A stretch of 64,000 bases of DNA from JABCYV01 sp035512155. Its GTDB lineage: Bacteria > Acidobacteriota > Terriglobia > Terriglobales > Acidobacteriaceae. Below, piece by piece: positions 42,508-51,209 of the stretch. The stretch lies in contig DATKEN010000003.1 of NCBI GenBank assembly GCA_035512155.1, forward strand, positions 1-64,000, read 5' to 3'. The position numbers and the translations under genes are program-made. Positions within the stretch are counted from its first letter, which is position 1; each line of letters opens with the position of its first letter. The notes under the pieces are model-generated. The model was not told the origin of the DNA and searched no databases. It saw only the letters and a list, made by a program, of their open reading frames with translations.

Positions 42508-45270
42508 GTGAACAACCGCTCTCAGTCGTGGAGAGAACTGAGCACCTCAGCCAGGGTTTTTATTAGCCTGGTCGTGGCGATAGGCACCAGTGTGCTCCTG
42601 TATGGGGCCGTGAACCCGACCAGCAAGAACATCGCTCAATTCATTTGCTATCTGCTGATCGCGATTCTGGCTTCACGTCTCAAAGTCAATCTGCCCGGGA
42701 TCACGGGCACGATGTCGGTGAACTTCCTGTTCATTCTTCTTGGAGTGTTGGAGCTGAGTCTTACGGAGACCCTGGTTCTGGGAACGGCCGCTCTGCTGAT
42801 TCAATGTTTCTATCGAGATCGCCCGAGTGCGCTCCAAGTCACATTCAATATGTGCGCCAGCGCGTTTTCTATCGCGGTGGCGTACGGCGTGTATCACTTT
42901 GCCCTGTCGCAAGGGCGGATAAAGAGTCATCCATCGTTATTGGTAATCGCGGCCTCCACGTACTTCATTGCTAACACCGGTTCGATTGCTGGCGTGATAG
43001 CGCTCACCGAGCACAAGTCACTGAAGAAAATCTGGGTGCAGTGTTACTTCTGGTCCTTTCCCTACTACCTTGTGGGTGCGGGATTCGCTGGCACCTTGGG
43101 ATGGTTCAACCGTACGTTCGGCTGGCAAACGTCGCTGCTGGTGGTGCCGGTCATATACCTCTTCTACCGTTCGTACCGTCTCTACCTGGGAAAACTGGAG
43201 GACGAGAAGCGTCACGTGGAGGAGATGGCAAACCTGCACTTGCGGACCATCGAAGCGCTGGCCTTGGCCATTGAGGCCAAAGACCACACCACGCATGATC
43301 ACCTGCAACGGGTGCGCGTCTATGCCATTGAAGTTGCCAAGGAGTTGGGAGTAACCCCAGAAGAGATGGAAGCTCTGCACGCGGCAGCGCTATTGCATGA
43401 TATTGGAAAGCTTGCCGTGCCTGAGCACATCATCTCCAAGCCCGGACGCCTGACCCCAGAAGAATTCGAGAAGATGAAGATTCATCCGGTGGTAGGGGCG
43501 GAGATTTTAGAGCGGGTGCGATTCCCTTATCCGGTAGTGCCGATTGTGCGGGCGCACCATGAGAAGTGGGACGGAACCGGATATCCGTTTGGCCTGAAAG
43601 CCACCGAGATCCCGATTGGAGCGCGCATCCTTTCGGCAGTGGACTACCTGGACGCGCTAGCATCCGACCGCCAGTACCGCCGCGCCTTACCGTTGGACGA
43701 AGTCGTTAGGCGTCTTTCTGACGAATCCGGAAAATCTTTTGATCCAAAAGTGGTGACGGTCTTACAAAAGCGATATCGTGACCTCGAAAAACTGGTCGAA
43801 GCCCATTTCGGACATGTGGCTCCATTGCGGCTCTCGACTGACCTAAAGGTGGAACACGGGGTCGCACCCGCCGCCGGCTTTGAAGACATTACGGTCAAGG
43901 ATGCTCCAGGCCAGGAGGCTACTTTCCTCTCCTCTATTGCGGCTGCACGGCAGGAGGCCCAGACCCTTTTCGAACTGAGCCAGGACTTAGGGGCTTCGCT
44001 CAGCCTGGACGAAACCCTGTCGGTTTTCTCGGTGAAGCTTAGACGGCTGGTGCCTTACGATGCCATCGCCATCTACGTCAAGCGTGGTGCGGAATTAGTT
44101 CCAGAGCATGTGAGCGGTGACAATTTCCGCTTGTTCTCGTCGCTTCGCATCCCGCTGGGCCAAGGACTCTCCGGCTGGGTGGCAGAGAACATGAAACCGA
44201 TCATCAACGGAAATCCATCGGTTGAGCCAGGATATCTGAACGATCCGACGAAATTCAGCACTTTGCGTTCGGCAATGGCGATCCCGCTGGAGGGGTTAGC
44301 CGGAGTAGTCGGCGTGCTTGCCCTTTACCACGCGGAGGTAGACGCATTCACTTCCGATCACCTGCGAATTCTGCTGGCGATCAGCTCCAAGATGGCCCTG
44401 GCCATCGAAAACGCGCTGAAATACGAGCAAGCGGAGAGTTCCGCCACTACCGACTATCTCACGGGATTGCCGAACGCCCGTTCACTGTTTCTGCAACTCG
44501 ACCGCGAGCTGGCGCGTTGCAAACGGGACAACTCGACTCTAATCGTGATGGTCAGCGATATGGATGGTTTCAAGCAGATCAACGACCGCTTCGGTCACCT
44601 CGAGGGCAATCGTGTACTGCGCCTGTTCGCGCAGGCTTTAAAGGACAGCTGCCGCGAATACGACTACGTGGCTCGGATGGGCGGCGACGAATTTGTGGTC
44701 GTAGCCCCCGGCCTGCCCGCGGACGCGGCTGTCAAGAAAGCCGAGCAATTGCGTGAACTTGCTAAACATGCCGGCAAAGAAGTCTGCAGCGAAGATATTC
44801 TTTCGCTGAGCGTAGGACAGGCGTCGTATCCAGGAGACGGACAGGATGCCGAAGGATTGCTCGCGGAAGCCGATCGCCGCATGTACCTGGAGAAACAGCG
44901 GCAACCCTCGCGAAAAAACCGCCGGCTCTATCCGCGGATGAAGTGCAGGGTCACGATTGAGCTACAACCCCACGATGAAGAAATTCCGGTGCTCGGTAAT
45001 CTTATCGACGTCAGTCTGGGGGGCTGCTACGTGGAGACCAGCGCTATCTTGCCTCCTGGCTCCAAGCTTAAATTGGTTTTTTCCATCGACGATGGCAAGA
45101 TGCAGGCCGAGGGCAGCGTGGTTCGAATCGATCCGGGATCGGGGATCGCGGTTCGGTTCAACGACATGAATCGCGAGGACCGCGAGAAAATGCACCGTGT
45201 CCTGGAGTTTGTGCACAATTCCACCATGTTCTACGACAACCGCTACTTCTCAAAACTGCTGAACCGTTGA
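42508..45270 (+). CDS. Membrane c-di-GMP protein with HD-GYP, GAF, GGDEF and PilZ domains
   Basis: A 920-residue multidomain protein. Residues 1-230 form about seven membrane helices. HD-GYP phosphodiesterase domain: HDIGK at 297-301 and HHEKWDGTGYP around 351-361, intact. GAF domain about 480-635. GGDEF cyclase domain with the exact motif at 725-729 and an inhibitory RxxD site at 716-719, so both synthesis and product inhibition look possible. PilZ receptor domain about 805-915 with RLYPR and DVSLGG. One chain could make, break and bind c-di-GMP. GTG start at 42508, 16 bases after AAGGAG. A receiver-like gene and a PilZ gene lie close by. Confidence 0.92.
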   Translation: MNNRSQSWRELSTSARVFISLVVAIGTSVLLYGAVNPTSKNIAQFICYLLIAILASRLKVNLPGITGTMSVNFLFILLGVLELSLTETLVLGTAALLIQCFYRDRPSALQVTFNMCASAFSIAVAYGVYHFALSQGRIKSHPSLLVIAASTYFIANTGSIAGVIALTEHKSLKKIWVQCYFWSFPYYLVGAGFAGTLGWFNRTFGWQTSLLVVPVIYLFYRSYRLYLGKLEDEKRHVEEMANLHLRTIEALALAIEAKDHTTHDHLQRVRVYAIEVAKELGVTPEEMEALHAAALLHDIGKLAVPEHIISKPGRLTPEEFEKMKIHPVVGAEILERVRFPYPVVPIVRAHHEKWDGTGYPFGLKATEIPIGARILSAVDYLDALASDRQYRRALPLDEVVRRLSDESGKSFDPKVVTVLQKRYRDLEKLVEAHFGHVAPLRLSTDLKVEHGVAPAAGFEDITVKDAPGQEATFLSSIAAARQEAQTLFELSQDLGASLSLDETLSVFSVKLRRLVPYDAIAIYVKRGAELVPEHVSGDNFRLFSSLRIPLGQGLSGWVAENMKPIINGNPSVEPGYLNDPTKFSTLRSAMAIPLEGLAGVVGVLALYHAEVDAFTSDHLRILLAISSKMALAIENALKYEQAESSATTDYLTGLPNARSLFLQLDRELARCKRDNSTLIVMVSDMDGFKQINDRFGHLEGNRVLRLFAQALKDSCREYDYVARMGGDEFVVVAPGLPADAAVKKAEQLRELAKHAGKEVCSEDILSLSVGQASYPGDGQDAEGLLAEADRRMYLEKQRQPSRKNRRLYPRMKCRVTIELQPHDEEIPVLGNLIDVSLGGCYVETSAILPPGSKLKLVFSIDDGKMQAEGSVVRIDPGSGIAVRFNDMNREDREKMHRVLEFVHNSTMFYDNRYFSKLLNR

Positions 45271-45402
45271 TTCGCGAAGAAAGCGGCTCCCCCATCGTTC
45301 TTTGGTGGAACCATCTGCGTCCATCGGCAAGGCGGGATGCAGGCGTTAAAATGTCCGCGGGTCGACGGCGATATTCCACGGGCTGTGAAAAAAGGGGGAC
45401 GC

Positions 45403-45744
45403 ATGAAAGTCTTGGTGGTTGAGCCGGATGAAACCACTGTGAAAGCTACGGGAGTAATGCTTAACCGGCTGGGTTACGAAGTTGGACTGGCGACAAATTG
45501 CGATGAGGCGTTTCGCATCTACTGCAATCAAGGGCCATATCCTCTTGTTCTTATTGATCTGACATTCGTGCGCGGATCCGGCGCTGGCGGGGTTAAGTTT
45601 ATCGATGCCATGCGGCAGAAGAATCCCCAACAGGATTACGCCTTTGTTACGGGATCCTCGATTCTGCGAAGGCCATTCTCCTTGCAAGAACTGGACGATT
45701 TTATGGGCGGATTCCGCCGTCCTGCTGGCAGCCGCTTTGGATAA
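45403..45744 (+). CDS. Receiver-like protein with altered active site
   Basis: A 113-residue protein with a CheY-like fold: MKVLVVEPDETTVKATGVML, the phosphorylation strand PLVLIDLTFV, and a C-terminal ILRRPFSLQELDDFMG. The usual conserved Lys before PF is Arg, and the acidic pocket is E-P-D. Phosphorylation may be weak or absent. It follows the multidomain c-di-GMP gene by 132 bases on the same strand and may be its partner. The frame is open to 45337; the ATG at 45403 was chosen for its GGGGGA site. Confidence 0.7.
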   Translation: MKVLVVEPDETTVKATGVMLNRLGYEVGLATNCDEAFRIYCNQGPYPLVLIDLTFVRGSGAGGVKFIDAMRQKNPQQDYAFVTGSSILRRPFSLQELDDFMGGFRRPAGSRFG

Positions 45745-45816
45745 GGCCCACAGGCCCGGCTACTTGGCGAGGACCTGTCTCAGTTAACGAAGCCGCCTAG
45801 CAACCGCTGCCACAAT

Positions 45817-46269
45817 CTACTTTCGGCCGGGATGGAACTCCCCGCGGGTGGAGAATTGCGAATAAGGCCATTCGTTCTTCTTGGTGGGAAGCGCGGAAGA
45901 GGCGACGGGAGCAAGGGGCGTCGGCTCGACTTCCCAATCCGGCGGAGCGGGATGAATGCACCAAACATTTCCAGAGTGATCAAGCGCCAGCCCGACCAGC
46001 CAGTACTTATTCTCACTTCCGAGCGGGACGCAGTTGGCCACGCGAGCAGTTGCCTGATTGCCGCCGGGAAGATCGTCCAGCCGCACCGGCATTCCTGGCT
46101 CCAGAGGGCATGGGAGACGCACTCCGCAACCGTGTGGGTTCACGACCAGAGTGTGGCAGTTTTCTGAGAGCTGTGTGGCCGGATCCAAACTGGTCACGCG
46201 AAGCGGGATTTGAGCTCGAATGCGTGTGCGGCGAGTCGGTGTATCGTGCAATTTTGCGGTTGATTCCAT
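45817..46269 (-). CDS. PilZ-domain protein, probable c-di-GMP receptor
   Basis: A 150-residue protein with a PilZ core: RRTRIRAQIPLRV gives the arginine motif, and LVVNPHGCGVRLP the N-x-x-G motif with His in the place of the usual Ser. The C-terminal third (after GNVWCIHPAPPDWEVEP) looks disordered. PilZ proteins change activity on binding c-di-GMP. The ATG at 46269 follows an alternative TTG at 46275. It is near the multidomain c-di-GMP gene, but on the other strand. Confidence 0.75.
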   Translation of the reverse strand: MESTAKLHDTPTRRTRIRAQIPLRVTSLDPATQLSENCHTLVVNPHGCGVRLPCPLEPGMPVRLDDLPGGNQATARVANCVPLGSENKYWLVGLALDHSGNVWCIHPAPPDWEVEPTPLAPVASSALPTKKNEWPYSQFSTRGEFHPGRK

Positions 46270-46443
46270 ATGCAAGGCTTGTTCAAGATTTTACGTGCGA
46301 AATTCTGATTGGCGTTGATCTCGCTGGCATAAACGGACACCAAAGTAATGGAGAACGCAACTCTTCAACTGCATTGGCGGCGGGCTCAAAGACCTGGGGG
46401 TAACCTCCAATTTCGCTGCCTGGTAGAAGGCCTTTCGCGCCGC

Positions 46444-47538
46444 TTAGATGGCGACCGGCTGGATTTGAATGAGCGGACCGGAACTATTTGCTCGGGCCTT
46501 GCGGAGCATGTTCGCGGAGGGAATGCCGGTGCGATGGAACGACTTCTCGCAATCTGCGGTCGAGGGCCCGCGCATGCTGCCTTCCATGTAGGCAAGACCG
46601 GGACAACGAGTGCAGGTGCCAACATGGCTACAAGTCGAACATACAGGTAGGTCTTTGGCGCGAATGGAACGAACCTCATGCAAGGCCGGCGAATCTCGCC
46701 AGATGTCGATGAATTTGTGTTTTCGTACGTTGCCTGTGGGCAGGGGAAACTGCACGCAGGGAAAAACGTCGCCATAGGGCGAGATGTAGCCCGCGGTGTG
46801 ACCGGCACTGCAAGGATATTCGTCCATGATGCCCTCGTCGGGCGGGGGCGGGGGGGCACAGAATTCCTCTACATTCCCCACCAGGTCCGGATTGTGAAAG
46901 ACCGAATTCAACTCAGAGCTCGGAATACGCAAACGTAGAATTGAAGTGTCTCCGTCCATCTTCGGAGTGATGGTCGGATCCAAAGTGTAGGTAACACCGA
47001 GCTCGCGGGCCAGTGCCTGCACTCCGGCATGGTCGCGGCTGTTAGCAGTCATCAGAACATTGGCGATCACAACTTTTAGGCCCTGTGATTTCAGAAAGCG
47101 AATCGCTTCCACACTCCGCTTCAGCGAGCCGGGCAGTTTGGTGATAGCGTCATGCACTTCGGAGCGGTGGGAGTAGATGCTGATTTGTATGTTCTCGACT
47201 CCCAACTCCACCATCCGTTTGGCTTCACGCTGGCGGATCATCACGCCGTTGGTCTTGATTCTGACATTGAAGCGCAGGCGGCGGGCATATTCCAGAATGT
47301 CGAAAAAGTCGCGACGCATCAGCACTTCCCCGCCACTGAGGGTAAGGAAAAAAGTGCCTGCCTCCGCCAGTTGATCCAGCACGTCTTCGATCTCGGCGGT
47401 GCTCATTTCGCCGTGATCGTCGTGATCCAGATAGCAGTGAATGCAACGTTCGTTGCAACGGTAAGTTACGTCCAGATGGATGGCGAGAGGAACACCCAGC
47501 TCCATAGCCCGCTGATTCATCTGCTGCATGAGACTCAT
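46444..47538 (-). CDS. Radical SAM/SPASM peptide-modifying enzyme (PqqE-like)
   Basis: A 364-residue enzyme. The radical SAM cluster motif is C28-x3-C32-x2-C35 in TYRCNERCIHCYLD, with the SGGEVLMR segment after it. The C-terminal SPASM region holds many cysteines (EYPCSAGHTAGYISPYG, FPCVQF, CSTCSHVGTCTRC, ADCEKSF) for two auxiliary Fe-S clusters. Such enzymes modify ribosomally made peptides (PQQ, sactipeptides, related products). Its ATG overlaps the stop of the PqqD-like gene, and a precursor peptide gene lies upstream, so it likely modifies that peptide. Type of bond unknown. Confidence 0.9.
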   Translation of the reverse strand: MSLMQQMNQRAMELGVPLAIHLDVTYRCNERCIHCYLDHDDHGEMSTAEIEDVLDQLAEAGTFFLTLSGGEVLMRRDFFDILEYARRLRFNVRIKTNGVMIRQREAKRMVELGVENIQISIYSHRSEVHDAITKLPGSLKRSVEAIRFLKSQGLKVVIANVLMTANSRDHAGVQALARELGVTYTLDPTITPKMDGDTSILRLRIPSSELNSVFHNPDLVGNVEEFCAPPPPPDEGIMDEYPCSAGHTAGYISPYGDVFPCVQFPLPTGNVRKHKFIDIWRDSPALHEVRSIRAKDLPVCSTCSHVGTCTRCPGLAYMEGSMRGPSTADCEKSFHRTGIPSANMLRKARANSSGPLIQIQPVAI

Positions 47539-47849
47539 ACTGTCTCCCTGGACCCAGCGGATGAATCGTCGATGGGATGATCGGAAACCAGCAAGATGCC
47601 GTGGGGGGAAAGCTCTTCGACGAATCGCTCGGCGTCGCGGAGTGCCACGTCGGGTTCGACCTCGAACTGCTCGATGACGCCGCCTACGATTTCGGAAAGT
47701 GGAGTGCGGCCGTCTGCCGACTGCCAGATGGCGGTGGCCACCTCATTCAGGGTGAAGAAGGTGGAGTCCACTGCGGACATGATCATCATCTCTCCGCCGA
47801 GCATCCGAGCGGCAATGGCGGAACTGCGGACAATGTACTTATCACTCAT
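47535..47849 (-). CDS. PqqD-like RiPP recognition protein
   Basis: A 104-residue PqqD-family protein: VRSSAIAARMLGGEMMIM, then DSTFFTLNEVATAIWQSADG and helices ending FVEELSPHGILLV. The fold binds leader peptides and hands them to the modifying enzyme. It overlaps both neighbours by ATGA, so translation is coupled from the HPr-kinase-like gene through to the radical SAM gene. In lasso systems a similar protein (B1) reads a YxxP motif; the precursor here has YHKPEF. Confidence 0.88.
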   Translation of the reverse strand: MSDKYIVRSSAIAARMLGGEMMIMSAVDSTFFTLNEVATAIWQSADGRTPLSEIVGGVIEQFEVEPDVALRDAERFVEELSPHGILLVSDHPIDDSSAGSRETV

Positions 47850-48652
47850 TGGATCAAGTCCCAAACCCGCTGGTCAGGAACAAACGTCAGCCGCCTTACC
47901 ATAACACTTTCGACGAACTCACAGGCGGAGCGAAAAAGCATTTTGACCAACTCCGCGTCCTCGGCGAAAAAGAGGATATTTCTAAGCAGGAGGCGCGCGG
48001 CTTCGGGTGCGTCAACAGGCCCGATCTTGTTCTCGGGTCCTTTGGCGAGAAAAAAGAGTGTGGACAGCTGCGCCGAGCAATTCTCGCCGACGCGTGCGAG
48101 TTCCCCGGCAAAGGGAGTTCCGCAAGCCCGGTAACCATGCGGATCGTGGCGAATGTAAGAGATTTCGTCGGTTAGCAATGTGACATCGCCAGGCGCGAGG
48201 CGGGAGATCGTAGTTTTGCCCGCTCCGGAGATGCCGGAAAAGACAAAGGCCCGGCCATTCCTTACTGTGCTCGCGGCGTGCAGGAGGAAGCCCCCTTCTT
48301 TGGCCAGAACCAACGTGTGCACGATGCGCAACACCGAATCAATTGAGTACGGGTTTGCCGATTGGCGGATGCGCCCCCGCCCCGCCCGAGCGTCCCAGTG
48401 CGCGTGAAAATCTCCTCGCGCTAATCGCCACACCCCGTCTCGCATCTCGACCCGAACGTCGTCCGGCAACTCAGATTCCGTCGACGGCGATGGCACGGTT
48501 AGATCCACATCAAACTCGAACCTGGGTCGTGAAGCAGATCCGACAAAACCGGCATACCTGCTAACCAGCATGTCACGAAAGGATCCATCCTGGGTGCGCA
48601 GCAGGATAGGCAAGCCGCCGATTTCCACCGCGATCTCATGATCTTGAGGCAC
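47846..48652 (-). CDS. HPr-kinase-like P-loop protein of a RiPP cluster
   Basis: Resembles the HprK/P C-terminal kinase domain. The P-loop is FSGISGAGKTTISRL, followed by LLTDEISYIRHDPHGYRACG (Walker B-like region), and the end AEDAELVKMLFRSACEFVE is typical of the versions next to PqqD genes. In lasso clusters such kinases phosphorylate the precursor C-terminus. The start is unclear: the open frame reaches 48847, but the first part overlaps the peptidase gene, so GTG 48652 is used here (GGAG nine bases ahead), giving 268 residues. Confidence 0.75.
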   Translation of the reverse strand: MPQDHEIAVEIGGLPILLRTQDGSFRDMLVSRYAGFVGSASRPRFEFDVDLTVPSPSTESELPDDVRVEMRDGVWRLARGDFHAHWDARAGRGRIRQSANPYSIDSVLRIVHTLVLAKEGGFLLHAASTVRNGRAFVFSGISGAGKTTISRLAPGDVTLLTDEISYIRHDPHGYRACGTPFAGELARVGENCSAQLSTLFFLAKGPENKIGPVDAPEAARLLLRNILFFAEDAELVKMLFRSACEFVESVMVRRLTFVPDQRVWDLIQ

Positions 48653-48687
48653 TCTGTCTGGCTCCGTGTTGTACAGGTCTCCTGGCC

Positions 48688-49185
48688 TTACGCCGGCTTG
48701 GCAACTGCATTTTGAAAACGAGATCTGGAACTGCTGCGGTGAGCGCCTAGGCGCATGACGATACGCCGGAGCAGATTGCAACGACAAAGCGCCCAGGCGA
48801 AAATCCGACGAAACGGACCAAGCTTCAGCGTAGGTGCCGGGAACCAACCGTCACGTTGAATTTTCGTAACCTTACCCAGCAATTCGCCTGGACGCACCGG
48901 CGGATCGGTCTGCGGCATGCAATCGCCACGAGTGACTAAGAACTCGTTCTCTAATCTGGTTTTGCTGAGAACACGATGAATAAAGAAGCGACCCTCCCGC
49001 AAGAAAAGCACGACGTCGCCCTGCTCCACTTGATCAAAATTATTATATTGGATGGTAAGAAGGTCACCTGGCCACAAGGTGGGTAGCATGCTGGCTCCGG
49101 TGGCTCGCAATTTCAATTTACCGCTCGACTGCAGCCCCTCGGCCGCCAGGCTGCACCTGCGCTGCTCGCGCGCCTCAGGGTTCAT
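48688..49185 (-). CDS. S26/S24-type signal-peptidase-like protein
   Basis: A 165-residue protein with the serine motif GASMLPTLWPGD, a strand GDVVLFLREGRFFIHRVLS and RGDCMPQTDPP. The Ser is in place, the second catalytic residue looks like His (IHRV) as in archaeal and ER-type signal peptidases, and the Asp follows. The C-terminus may touch the membrane (RIFAWALCRCNLLRRIV). It begins 10 bases after the precursor gene stop. It could trim the leader peptide or serve as a chaperone-like partner; a secretion role is also possible. Confidence 0.75.
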   Translation of the reverse strand: MNPEAREQRRCSLAAEGLQSSGKLKLRATGASMLPTLWPGDLLTIQYNNFDQVEQGDVVLFLREGRFFIHRVLSKTRLENEFLVTRGDCMPQTDPPVRPGELLGKVTKIQRDGWFPAPTLKLGPFRRIFAWALCRCNLLRRIVMRLGAHRSSSRSRFQNAVAKPA

Positions 49186-49195
49186 CGGTAAGAGC

Positions 49196-49384
49196 CTACG
49201 ACACCTTTCGGTGCCCCTTGCACTGATGCTGGGTGCCGTGGATCTTTCCGCACGACAAGGCCAGTGTTTCGAAGGCCCGCTCGAATCGAAACTCGGGCTT
49301 GTGATACGGCTTCTTGGCTTTATTCTGGCCCGGTGTGTTCAGTGCGCTCTTCTCTTCTGCAGAAGGCCGGTTCCTCTGAGTCAT
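49196..49384 (-). CDS. Putative RiPP precursor peptide (62 residues)
   Basis: Begins MTQRNRPSAEEKSALNTPGQ. The middle carries KPYHKPEFRFERAFETLA: Y27-x2-P30-x-F32 resembles the lasso leader motif YxxPxL. The C-terminal segment after the motif is LSCGKIHGTQHQCKGHRKVS with C45 and C55. The gene sits directly before the peptidase, HPr-kinase-like, PqqD-like and radical SAM genes. Predicted leader about 1-41 and core about 42-62; the cut site is a guess. Ribosome site is weak (TTGAGATTT). Confidence 0.75.
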   Translation of the reverse strand: MTQRNRPSAEEKSALNTPGQNKAKKPYHKPEFRFERAFETLALSCGKIHGTQHQCKGHRKVS

Positions 49385-49534
49385 AGAAATCTCAATACGC
49401 TAGACGGCTGACGTCTGCCTTGCGAACCGAGCACGAGTCCTAAGATAGCGCAGTGTACAACAGACGAGAAGCCAAATGCTAACCCTTTGTTAACTGCTCG
49501 GACGCCCGGAAGCCAAGCCCAATTGGCCTTGCGT

Positions 49535-50344
49535 CTAATAGAAAGAGAGCGTGCCGAGCAACCTTGACCGCCTTAAGGTGTGGGAAAAAATTAGGAGACT
49601 GAGAGGTAGCAAAATCAGGGAGAAAATGCTGAGTACCATGATTTCGCGTCCCAGGGCTGCGAAACTCGCGCCTTCAAGAAGAGCCATGCGCATTCCGTAG
49701 AGGGAATGAGTGATGGGAATCAGTTCGGACACCACGCGGAGCGCCCAGGGGAGAGTCGCGACGGGAAATAGGGCTCCGGTCAGAAACCACACGCCGGACC
49801 CAAGCAACCACACGACCGCAAATCCCTTTTGAATCGCCAATTGCAAGGCAGCAGCGAGAATGCCCAGCGCGACCGCGATCAGGAGCGACAGCAGGAAGAT
49901 CAGTGCGCAAGCTGCGACATTTGGGCTGGGAATTGCGCCTCGCCATAACAGAAGGCCTGCTGCGATAAAAAGGAGCAATTGGATCGTATTTCGGCCAAAC
50001 GCGGAAAGGGCGCTCAGTAGAACCAACAACGGCGCGGATGTGGAGGTCGTGACCAGTATTTCCAAAGTGCCCGTCTGTTGCGCTTCCTGAACGATCTGCA
50101 GGAAAGCGCTGATACCCATGAGCCAAAATGTGTAGAAGCCGGTGCCCACGAGCACGAAGGGGAAGTACTCCATTCCCTCGGGACGGAATGAGGGACCGAT
50201 AGCACGAGAGAGGTAATAAAACGCGGCCAGTTCGGCTGCCGTTCCCGCCGCGGTAATCAGAAAGCCTGAGCGATAGCGGATGGCGGTCAAGAGGTCGCGG
50301 CGCAGGATGGCGAGCATTTTGTCGAGCGGGCCGGCCAGTCTCAT
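49535..50344 (-). CDS. ABC-2 type transporter permease
   Basis: A 269-residue membrane protein with six predicted helices (FLITAAGTAAELAAFYYLSRAI, YFPFVLVGTGFYTFWLMGISA and later segments, with LGSGVWFLTGALFPVATLP near the end), as in ABC-2 exporters for lipids, polysaccharides or peptides. The ATG at 50344 overlaps the ATPase stop (TGATG). The pair lies upstream of the RiPP precursor on the same strand and may export the product. Confidence 0.85.
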   Translation of the reverse strand: MRLAGPLDKMLAILRRDLLTAIRYRSGFLITAAGTAAELAAFYYLSRAIGPSFRPEGMEYFPFVLVGTGFYTFWLMGISAFLQIVQEAQQTGTLEILVTTSTSAPLLVLLSALSAFGRNTIQLLLFIAAGLLLWRGAIPSPNVAACALIFLLSLLIAVALGILAAALQLAIQKGFAVVWLLGSGVWFLTGALFPVATLPWALRVVSELIPITHSLYGMRMALLEGASFAALGREIMVLSIFSLILLPLSLLIFSHTLRRSRLLGTLSFY

Positions 50345-51138
50345 CACCAGCTCCTGGAGGTCAACGGTGCCGCCTCATCCAGTTCACCAGTAGCGTGAAA
50401 ATAGAAGGAGCGCAGCTCGTCCGCATCCGCGCCAGTAATTTTCCGGTAGCCCGCCAGCCTGCCTTGATCCAGCACGGCAGCGAAGTCGCCCACCGCGGCG
50501 GCCTCGTTGAGGCTGTGTGTGGCCAGAATGACGGTCGAGCCTCCGGCTGGCAGGGCGCGGATGAGATTCCGGAAGTGGGTCGCCGCCGCCGGGTCAAGGC
50601 TGCGCGTGGGCTCGTCCAGCAGAATGACTGATGGCCCTTTAATGAGTGCCCGGGCGATGCCCAGCCGCTGGTACATGCCGCTGGAGAACTTCATGACCAG
50701 AGTGTCCGCCGCGTCGAGCAAACCCGTTCGTTCCAGCACAAGCTCAATTTGACGAGGTCGTGAGCAGCGAGGGACGTCATCCAAAGCGGCAAAGAAATCG
50801 AGATTCTCACGAGCCGAAAGTCGAGGGAAAAATGACCTTTCAGTGGAAACCGCAAAACCCACATGCCGGCGCACATGATCGGGATCTGTGTAGGTGTCGG
50901 CGCCTTCGACCAGGACACTCCCGGCATCGGGAAGGAGCATGGTGGATACCAACTTCAGAATGGTTGTTTTTCCACTGCCGTTGGGACCCAGCAGAACAAG
51001 CACCTTGCTACTGGAAACTCGGAGGGAGATCCCATCCAAGGCATGAGTTTCTCCTCTTCGTTCCCGGCCCATCCAGTTAAACATGGCGGGGCGGTGCCGG
51101 AAGACTTTGCTGACCGACTGGAGGATGACACTATCCAT
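50344..51138 (-). CDS. ABC transporter ATP-binding protein
   Basis: A 264-residue ATPase with Walker A GPNGSGKTT, signature SSGMYQRLGIARAL, Walker B VILLDEPTRSLDP and switch His in LATHSLNEA. ATG 51138 chosen because it starts the ABC fold; the frame is open to 51315. It partners the permease translated right after it. Drug/lipid/peptide export group by context. Confidence 0.9.
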   Translation of the reverse strand: MDSVILQSVSKVFRHRPAMFNWMGRERRGETHALDGISLRVSSSKVLVLLGPNGSGKTTILKLVSTMLLPDAGSVLVEGADTYTDPDHVRRHVGFAVSTERSFFPRLSARENLDFFAALDDVPRCSRPRQIELVLERTGLLDAADTLVMKFSSGMYQRLGIARALIKGPSVILLDEPTRSLDPAAATHFRNLIRALPAGGSTVILATHSLNEAAAVGDFAAVLDQGRLAGYRKITGADADELRSFYFHATGELDEAAPLTSRSW

Positions 51139-51209
51139 TTTTCTATTGCAAGAGTATCCCGCGAAGACAACGGTATTATAGTGGCGATCGCAGAACTTTC
51201 CGCGCCAGA

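Noticed and set aside
46348..46650. 100-codon plus-strand frame at the end of the radical SAM gene
   Set aside because: Antisense shadow over the SPASM region with no protein-like pattern.
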